This document shows, in pieces, positions 56,526-64,000 of a stretch of 64,000 nucleotides of DNA; within the stretch, counting starts at the first letter, position 1; each line of letters starts with the position of its first letter. The stretch comes from Calliopsis andreniformis (taxonomy: Eukaryota; Arthropoda; Insecta; Hymenoptera; Andrenidae). A program made the position numbers and the translations under genes. The notes beneath the pieces were generated by a model, which worked only from the letters and a program-made list of their open reading frames with translations, was not told the origin of the DNA and did no database searches. Location of the stretch: contig NC_135064.1 of assembly GCF_051401765.1 (NCBI RefSeq), forward strand, positions 27,068,001 through 27,132,000. Reading direction: 5' to 3'.

Positions 56526-58628
56526 TCGCTCTAATTATTAAGCAATACGTTATTTACTGAACCATGCATTATTTACTCGATTACCTATATTTAGCGACTG
56601 ACGCAGTGACCGATCGATTCACAATTTCTGGTGACCAAGCCTACCAGCGCTTATCAGCGATCGTGGCAAAAAATAGACTTTAAAACACGAAACACGGACG
56701 GTGGGCAGAAAGAAGAGCTTTATGGACGAGACCTATTCAGTCGCGATCGTGGCTTTGAAATCGGCGTTTCTCAGTGGCGTGACTACGTGGCCGTGACAGT
56801 GCGCGCTGTAGACCCTTGGCCTCCTTTTTTTATCATCCATTTCGTCAGTTAAACTGGGGATGTGGCAGGGCCTGTGGAAGTAGAGAGGTAGATATAAAGT
56901 GTGTAATGTAGCTGGCACGATAACGCATACTCACGCCGAGCTCCATTTTTCTGAATATCGAGTGGCAGAAGCAGGAGCAGTCGACTTTTCGAGTGTGTGT
57001 TATTGGACGCTTTCGCCGCCTCTGACTTTCAATGTGCCACGGTAGAAAAAACTTTTTCCTTTCGTTCGTTCCATTCTTTTAGATGCAGCCTTCAAGCACG
57101 TGGCGGCTCGGTCATGAGACAAAGGAAAATAAGGAAAAAAGTGTTTAGAAGTTTGATGTGCAAGTTGCTCGTTCCTTCGTGCAGCTTGTTCCTTTGCCAA
57201 TTTCATGGCTTCACTTTGGTTGAAGTGGCTCGGACGTGAGAGTTAATCAATCAGCCAACTTGGGACAGGATAGTTCACGTAACTGGATCGTTCAGACAAT
57301 AGGTGCTTAGCGAAGGTATAGGAAATTGGATGTTACGTAAAATTTCGTTTAATGTGGAGTTTGGGTGAATAAGCTTCTTAAAATAGAATCTAGAATATAC
57401 TAAAATAAGTAATCCCTCGTGAATCCTTTCTAATGAGTAAACACGATCGGAGAGACAGGTTGGATAAAACATGCAGAAAGGACGAGGACGTAGCGAACTA
57501 GTCTGGATCAGGGCGAGTGGGACAGTTGACGTCAACGAGGGTTGAACAAAGTAAAGTAGAGCAGCGTTCTTCAGGCTTTCGCTCGTAAATTTTTATCGGT
57601 TCGACAAACTTCGACCCCCGACTGTTCTTTCTCTGGAGAAGCTTGATTAACCCGGCGGCGATAGCGCTTTAAATAGTAGCGTTAGCGACCGTCCACGCGG
57701 ATCTGATCCTCCTTCGATCTGACTAAACGCTGTTACATGTGGAGCACAAGGACGGCAGGGAAAATCGAAAACGATTAAATTACGTCAATGGAAAACTTGG
57801 GGAAGTTTTGCCAAAGTTCTGAAGACATAAAAAAACAATGAAACGTACATAAATTGTTTTACAGCCTTTTCTGGTTGAAATTAATAAATTCTAGACAAGT
57901 GGCGGACCGAGGATAGTTAAGGTGTTGAATATAGCATTTGGAGGAAATTAAATTTCCCTTTGCGACACTTTCATATTCTGCACTCCGATATTAAAGTGAA
58001 ATCCAAAAGGACAAAAAGGGACGATACATTACTTTTTAGAAATTTGTCAGTCGTAATGCAGCTGGAGTGTTAAGAATTGAGTCGCGACCAGGATTTATGA
58101 CAGGGAAATGACTTCTTTCTCAATTCAGCTATTCAGGCGCACGAAAGCCGGAGATCTTAGTCAGTATTCGTCTTCCTGGAGTTTCTTCCTCGCTTTTTAA
58201 TGGAGGGGAAACTTTTGCTTGGACAAATTTTTCGCGCACGGAATCTGTCGGATTCGAGTGCACGGTCTTGCGATCTATTTCACTTGGGAATTTCATTACG
58301 GGCGCCCCGGCATTGCTCTATTTACATAATTTTAATGGATCGCAACTGGGGAATTGAAACGCCTCGATTCGCCGGCTGTGACGCGCCGGAGACTATGGAA
58401 CAAAGATGAAATAGCGAATGAAATGTCGGCTGGAATACAGTCGTGTCAAATTTGGAGAGGGAAATGAAATGTAAACTGGGACGCGCGCCGTTTATTTTCC
58501 CCTTTCTTTCCATCATCGCTAAACACGAGGACGCCCCTGACAAAAGGGTCAGCTTCGCGAATTAATCATTCACCAGTGACTGCTATCGACATCCAGTTGT
58601 TTCTATAATGCGACAAGAATGTTTAGAC
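56526..58628. other. non-coding stretch
   Basis: No gene supported. Frames are at most 86 codons and overlap on both strands. No repeats or transposon ends recognised. Confidence 0.55.
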
Positions 58629-58700
58629 CAGGGTTTCTCAACCTTTTTCGGTTTTTGACTCTCTTTGAATATCAAGCAGTTTCATAGCTCCTCTCCTCCT
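58629..58700 (+). mobile_element. hAT-like terminus, single end
   Basis: CAGGGTTTCTCAACCTTTTT at 58,629 matches the hAT-type terminus of the MITE at 49,270 and continues with a similar stretch (CGGTTTTTGACTCTCTTT here, TGGCTTATGGCTCTCCTC there). No reverse-complement end was found downstream, so this is a truncated copy. The candidate target duplication GTTTAGAC (58,621-58,628) could not be matched. Confidence 0.45.
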
Positions 58701-61700
58701 TTCTTCTTTTTCCCTTCCATTTATTTACCTCCGTTTTCCTTTCCTTCGCGTGGTTCTGAAATTTCAGACATCACCGCTGTTGCAAAATAGGTTTATATCT
58801 TCAATGTAGATCAAATTTCTAATTAGCCACGTTGAGCTTATTTGGCTTGCCGTTTAATTCAAAGTATTACACTGAAAATTCTATGTTCGCTAATGATGAA
58901 AACACGATCACTTAAGTCTCCCTCAAGAATCGTCGAACTGCTTTTAAATAAAATCACCACGTTGGCACGAAAGCTGGCACAACAATTTGCTCAACAAATT
59001 ATTGAGCACGAAATAACGAGATGCGCGTTTCGAGAGCACCTTTAGGAACGTCGTGCTTCGTGGAATTACGCTAACCATAGAAGCGAATCTTTCATTGGGA
59101 AATCGGGAAGAGGCACCCGGATTCATTATTTTTTAAAGCTCTTTCAAGAAACTATAATTGTATGCCACGTTTAACGCTTTATAAAAGCTTGGAATTAAAG
59201 AAAAGCATCAATTAAAAGAGTCTCTTGAAGTTACAAGAAAATGCTTAAAATTTTCGACTTACTGAAACATTTTGCATATAATTGACGATACTCATTATTC
59301 TTTCTTGGATATCTGATACTAAAATAGATTCCTGTCTTCTGAAGCATCCGCAGAAAAAGGTAGATATGCGTTCATAGTCAGTAACTCCAGCATTGAAGAA
59401 ATACGTGAAGCATAATAAACCCTTTAAATAACAGCAGTAGTATTCTCCTGCAACCAGTGCCCTAACTACATGCACAGAGTTCATTAATACGCGGCAACAG
59501 GAGATACGGCAGAGAACAAAAGCGCGCAGCGCGTCGTTAGATTTTCAGAAAGAAAAGTAACGAGGCAAATAGGGGTTCACGTAGTCAGAAAAAAGCGTTC
59601 GCGTAGGGAAAAAAATTCAGCATCGCCGAGTACCACTCAAACCATTTCGGTTCGTCGAGGATAGCATAGGAGTCATGCTCGCAGCTCCCCTTTACGTTCT
59701 TGTGGCCACACGCGTTCCACATTCAGCCGCTTCGTTGCCGTTTAATTTGCATTTTATCGCCTCGCGGCGTATTGTTTTCTTTGCCCCCTGACACATTTCC
59801 TTTCGAACGCTAGTCGATCTCCGCTGAATTCCATTTTCCTCGCGGCGTATCTCTTTCGGTCATCGCCTCGTTACGATCGAACCGCGAATTTCTTCGGTCT
59901 CGAGGCGTGGAAATTCCTGGTTCGTTCCGCCAATTCTCGCGAAAACACGGCCAGGTTTCTCGAAGAGAAGGAGCGCCGTCGCGACGTCAACTTTGCGTTC
60001 GTTAGCCTGACTCGCGCAAAAAGCGACGCTGCCACGTTCGCCGCTGCCGTATTCCCGTCCCATTGCATTATTAATAAACTTCGTGTAACGTCGAAGACAA
60101 AGTCACACGCAAAATGCAAATCAGGCATTTCTCATTCCCGCGCCGTGTGTAAATCCGTGGGTGGCGCGACGAGAACAAGCTGGAACAGGGAAACGGGGCC
60201 AGCGAAGATGGAACGGGACGAGCGTCAGTAGAAGAGGTATATCCATGTTCAGCCGTGGCGCCGAAATGCACGCACACGTGCTGCTTTTAGTCTGCATGGG
60301 GTGGATGTGTGGAGCGACATGGTAAATTCAGAAAGATTATTCGCAGAATGAAAGAGATTCGAAGATTTTCGCGATAATAAGGCAAAATTTGGGCACACCT
60401 CTCTTGATTAGCCTCCTTCTCTGTCGTGTGTCGCTTTTTGCGCTTCCAGCTTTCGTTTCTGTTGTCTGTCATTTGTCAGATGTAACTCGAAGACCACTAT
60501 TCAGGTTTTGTCGAATCTCTCTCGCGTCTTTGGCCGCGTGTCAGGTGTCGCGTGTGCGTCGCAATCGATATTGCAGTACGAAGCGTACTTGGACCGGTTA
60601 GAATCGTTAATTTATGCCTTGGTTAGAGCGTCTTGGGTTTCGGTGCATGAACTAACAGCTGGCTTTTGAAAGCGGTGTTATCTACCCCTGAGAAAAGCCG
60701 ATAAGAATGTTCAAGACCGAAAAGGGCCGCGGATTGATGTCGTTTTTGTTAAGAGTCACGAAGAGAAGAATTGCGCGAGCAGTCGTGTGCCCTTTCAGGG
60801 GAAGTGGGTGCGATCAATCTTATCCTTATGCCCTTATCGCTTTGATAATAAAATATAATTGTCTGACTTGTTAGAAGGGTACTACTTTATTTCTTTCAAG
60901 AAACGCGCTCATTAGAACTGGGTTATAATTTTATCTGTGTTCTACTTTGAAGTAGCTTTCAATTGATCATTCGCTTCCTGCTATCTAATATAATAATTAA
61001 ATGCATTCGCGGTACTAATAATACGCCAAATACTGAAGCAAGCATTGTTCCATTATTGGAGATAGTGGAAAAGGAATTAAGGTAGTATTCAGCAGATTCT
61101 TGCTTATTAGCTTCTTATTTAATGATTATGCAATTATTGTTCAGCTAATTTATGCTTTCCCAATCTTCTTACTTAATTAAGCTACATGTATCCAATCTAT
61201 TCATTTATTATTGAAATCTGTCGAGCACAAAATACCTTGCACACAGTCTATGGTAGAATAGTTCTCTTCGAAGAGCTTCAATTTTATCTGTCGAAGACCC
61301 GTCTCAGGGTTTCTGGAGAATGCTTCAGCGACCACTAGTTAGTTGGAGAAAATAAAGAACGTTCGGAGGGATTCCAATAGCCGCTGAAGCCCTCTTGGGG
61401 ACCCTTGATCTCGCGTTTCCAAATACCTTCGTTCACGAAGTGGTTACTTATTTCATGCATCGACCCACCCAGATCGTTCAATGCTCTCCGAGGTGGCATT
61501 AAAACGCATTCAGCCCCGAACCACGACAAGTTTATAGGTCACACGGTATTTTCGAATGTCTTCAGAATGTGAATACAATAAGTATACATGAATTTCAGTA
61601 ATAAGATGAAGAATATGCAGTAAAAGGGCGAGAGTCTGTCGCATAAATCTATCCCAGATTATGCTGTTCCTTCGTTACATCTTACCTCATCGGAGATTCT

Positions 61701-61756
61701 TCCATTAAATGAAAATACCATCTAATACAAATCGTGTTCCTGTAAGAAGCTAAAGT
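58701..61756. other. non-coding stretch with CpG-rich island
   Basis: No gene supported. A CpG-rich patch spans about 59,650-60,250 with overlapping minus frames (67-85 codons) of no recognised family. A 7-bp-arm inverted repeat (TGCTCAA and TTGAGCA) lies near 58,992-59,010. Confidence 0.5.
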
Positions 61757-61789
61757 CTAGCACTTGTCTGGCACTTATCTAGCACTTCA
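61757..61789. repeat. 11-bp unit repeated three times
   Basis: CTAGCACTTGT, CTGGCACTTAT and CTAGCACTTCA stand head to tail. Small, probably a slippage product. Confidence 0.85.
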
Positions 61790-63239
61790 AACACGTTCAT
61801 TTTACCATTTGATTCATTTTACGAGCAGACTATATTTCTAGTTCAACAATACTGTTATTACCCCTGCACACTATTTGTCTCTACTGTCATTCTTGACATA
61901 AGCATCACCAAATGACAAAATCCTCTATAAAAATGGGCGCCAGTTTCCGTGTGAGGAAACTAGGACTGGCTGGCGTGCACTTGCCGAGGTCGGTAGATGC
62001 CAAGTCTGTTTCCTTTGTTTCTCTGTCAATGCTAGGCCTGGTAATACACTTTGCCGTTCTCGCTTCTTCTTTTATACACGTCGATAAAATGTCTCTCCGT
62101 GAACCGTTCTATATTTTCTTATATCCGCCGCGTCCCTGCGAACCGAATTTTCCCGATGCTTATCCGTCAGTTCGGCGGATATAAATCCAGGTATATACAG
62201 CAGTTTGTCACATTTCCCGACCGTTACCCGGGCTAAGGCTGTAAAAGTATACTGTCGTACTTCACTTTGCTGCGAATCCTATTTCTACAGAGTATTCGGG
62301 ATCGCGGGGGTTCGTTTACCGATTGATCCCCCGATGTAGGACACTCGATGGTCCTGGAAATATTTCTGGGACCGCCCCTTCCAGCTGCCGCGACTTCTTC
62401 TTCCCGCTGATTCGTGTAGCTCGAGACTACATCCGTACCACAATTCGCTGCAGGCATTAATCCACGTCAATCGCGATGTCAGACTGTAACCTATTCGAAT
62501 TATTTATACTGTGACAGCGCAGAGAAGTGAGAGTTCGTTCTTCAGAAAATACTATTGACTTCTTGCACCTGGATCGCGCGCATTACTCAAACGGCTTGTG
62601 CGTGAACGAGAACGTGATTGGCAGGTTACGGGTTTTGCAGGAAATCGAAATTGAACCTCCAAGAGCGGAAAACGTGGGTGTTGTCTTTTGTTCGAGGGGA
62701 TCTGCTTGAAATCGAATGCGTCAGAAAAAGATGTTGGAAAATAGAATTTTGTTTTTATGATTGGTTTGATTTTCTAGTATTGGTTGGTTTAAGGATGGAA
62801 CTCGGCACCCTATGATTTATTGGATTTCTGACAGATTTGCGTAGGAGGTAGAGAATGATACTTTTACTTCTCTTCTGGGAGAAACCACCTCGACTATCTA
62901 AAGCAGATCGATGGATTTATTGACTTTAATGTAATGTAGAACGCGTAGATTGGGCAGAGATGGAAAGGTCAGACCAGCAAGTTAATTTCTATAAAAAAAT
63001 ATCAATGAATGAATATGATTTCACTTTCCTTTCCGTTCATTTTTAGCTCTTATAATCATTCTGGATGTCTATGTTTTCATTTAATGCTAGCTATCATTTT
63101 GTAGGCAGGGTTATTGCAGTAAAATGAGTTTCAATTGCTTTACACAGCAAGATCTATGGAATCGATATGGGTAACCTGTTTGAATAATCGTACATCGATT
63201 ATTAATGTTGCATGAGCATTAGGAGACTGTTGACTGCGG
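61790..63239. other. non-coding stretch
   Basis: No gene supported. An acceptor-like GGGTTTTGCAG ends at about 62,640 (+), followed by a short open frame (EIEIEPPRAENVGVV) that runs to a stop. The pyrimidine tract is weak and no donor follows. Confidence 0.5.
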
Positions 63240-63430
63240 AGCAGACTAGTTCAACGTACTGTACTATAAACTAATCCAAACTAATCTGATGTAATCTAGT
63301 CTAGTCTGGTCCATTGTGATGTAAACTAATTTACTGTACTCTAGTTTAGTCTAAACTAGTTCATTATGTCCCAAACTCGTTCAGTGCTGTCTTATTTACC
63401 CCACTCGACTACCTAGTTTAGACTAAATTC
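63240..63430. repeat. decayed CTAG/CTAAT-rich cryptic repeat
   Basis: Words such as ACTAGTTCA, AACTAATC, CTAGTCTAGTCTGGTCCA, AAACTAATTTACTGTACT and CTAGTTTAGTCTAAACTAG recur at irregular spacing of about 10-12 or multiples. The last (63,341-63,359) is a perfect 9-bp inverted repeat with a one-base centre. A related word (CTAGTTTAGACTAAA) returns near 63,412. The block has the look of an old short-period satellite that has drifted. Confidence 0.6.
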
Positions 63431-64000
63431 TTTCCTCGTCGCTACAAAGATGAAACAATGTAATTAAAGAATCGAAATGATCCAGCTACTTCGTAAAAGA
63501 AGTTAAGCTTAGAAAGTACTCGAAGGCAGTCGCAACAACAGTAAATTCTCCACCATGTTTCACGTAGTTACAATCTGTAACGAATCGATCGAATTCCCTC
63601 GAAAGCTGTTGTTGAACGTGATAGAGTATCGCTGGACGTAACTTCGAAATGAATCTTGTTTGTAAAGAATATAAACTTGCTAGCTTATCCTACTGTTCCT
63701 GTGCCTGCTCCTCTTTATTTCGGGCCAGCGCGTTCGTTTATCTCTTCCGCTTTCTTGGGGATTAATGGACGAACCTACCGTTACAGTCGCGAACGTCAAA
63801 CGGAGACGAATTACCACCCCTCGTTCGACCATTATCAAATAATGTCGATTTAAGATCGAGCTACAAAAATACATTCATTATTTGGTTAATGAAATAATGC
63901 GGTTCAAACAAATCTGCAGGAATCACGGCGTTGCGATGGGAGTTTTAATTTAATTACAGGGAGAATGATCGATCAATCAGTGGAATATTAACTGGTATAT
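63431..64000. other. non-coding end of window
   Basis: No gene supported. Overlapping frames of 64-65 codons on opposite strands at 63,656-63,874 have no recognised family. Confidence 0.55.

Noticed and set aside
62620..62712. Acceptor GGGTTTTGCAG with the following open frame
   Set aside because: Short pyrimidine tract interrupted by G, no donor, and the frame is also open upstream.

Overview
The window looks like a gene-poor piece of an insect nuclear genome, most likely from a hymenopteran such as a bee, ant or wasp. The reasons are moderate AT richness, CpG that is abundant rather than depleted, short miniature DNA transposons, and no prokaryotic features (no operons, no ribosome-binding sites, no dense long ORFs). 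The assignment to Hymenoptera is inference. I recognise no complete protein-coding gene, rRNA, tRNA, known miRNA or CRISPR array. Most open frames are under 110 codons, overlap on both strands and look like chance frames. The most likely reading is a large intron or intergenic desert. A strong recursive-splice-like signal at 31,533 and a well-bounded 40-nt micro-exon candidate at 53,297, both on the + strand, favour a long + strand intron.

Layout. 1-20 kb: non-coding with GC-richer patches, a 16-bp palindrome (4,887), a three-copy diverged repeat (7,623-7,771) and a protein-like minus-strand frame (8,730-8,978). 20-21 kb: the longest ORF of the window (265 codons, minus strand, unrecognised). 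24.8-26.3 kb: a polypurine, GC-rich island with many overlapping frames. 29-32 kb: a signal-peptide-like open frame ending at a good splice donor, and the recursive-splice-like exon. 32.3-33.7 kb: a compact cluster of structured repeats. It holds a perfect hairpin, a 56-bp tandem pair and a 31-bp array of nine full units, each unit folding on itself, two polyadenylation hexamers and a minus-strand G-quadruplex motif. 37.1 kb: a TCG microsatellite. 39.9-40.1 kb: a decayed 15-bp-period repeat in phase with an open minus-strand frame.

46-58 kb carries the clearest mobile elements. These are a pogo/Tigger-like terminus (46.4 kb), a hAT-like MITE (49,270-49,550), a pogo-like MITE with a duplicated end (51.9-52.2 kb), a piggyBac-type MITE with perfect TTAA target duplication (56,300-56,521) and a lone hAT-like terminus (58.6 kb). 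Candidate exons lie at 47.7, 53.3, 55.8 and 56.0 kb. The right end holds a decayed CTAG-rich cryptic repeat (63.2-63.4 kb).

No pathway or operon can be inferred. The best-supported items are the transposon remnants and tandem repeats, which are read directly. The splice-signal exons are predictions that RNA evidence would have to confirm.
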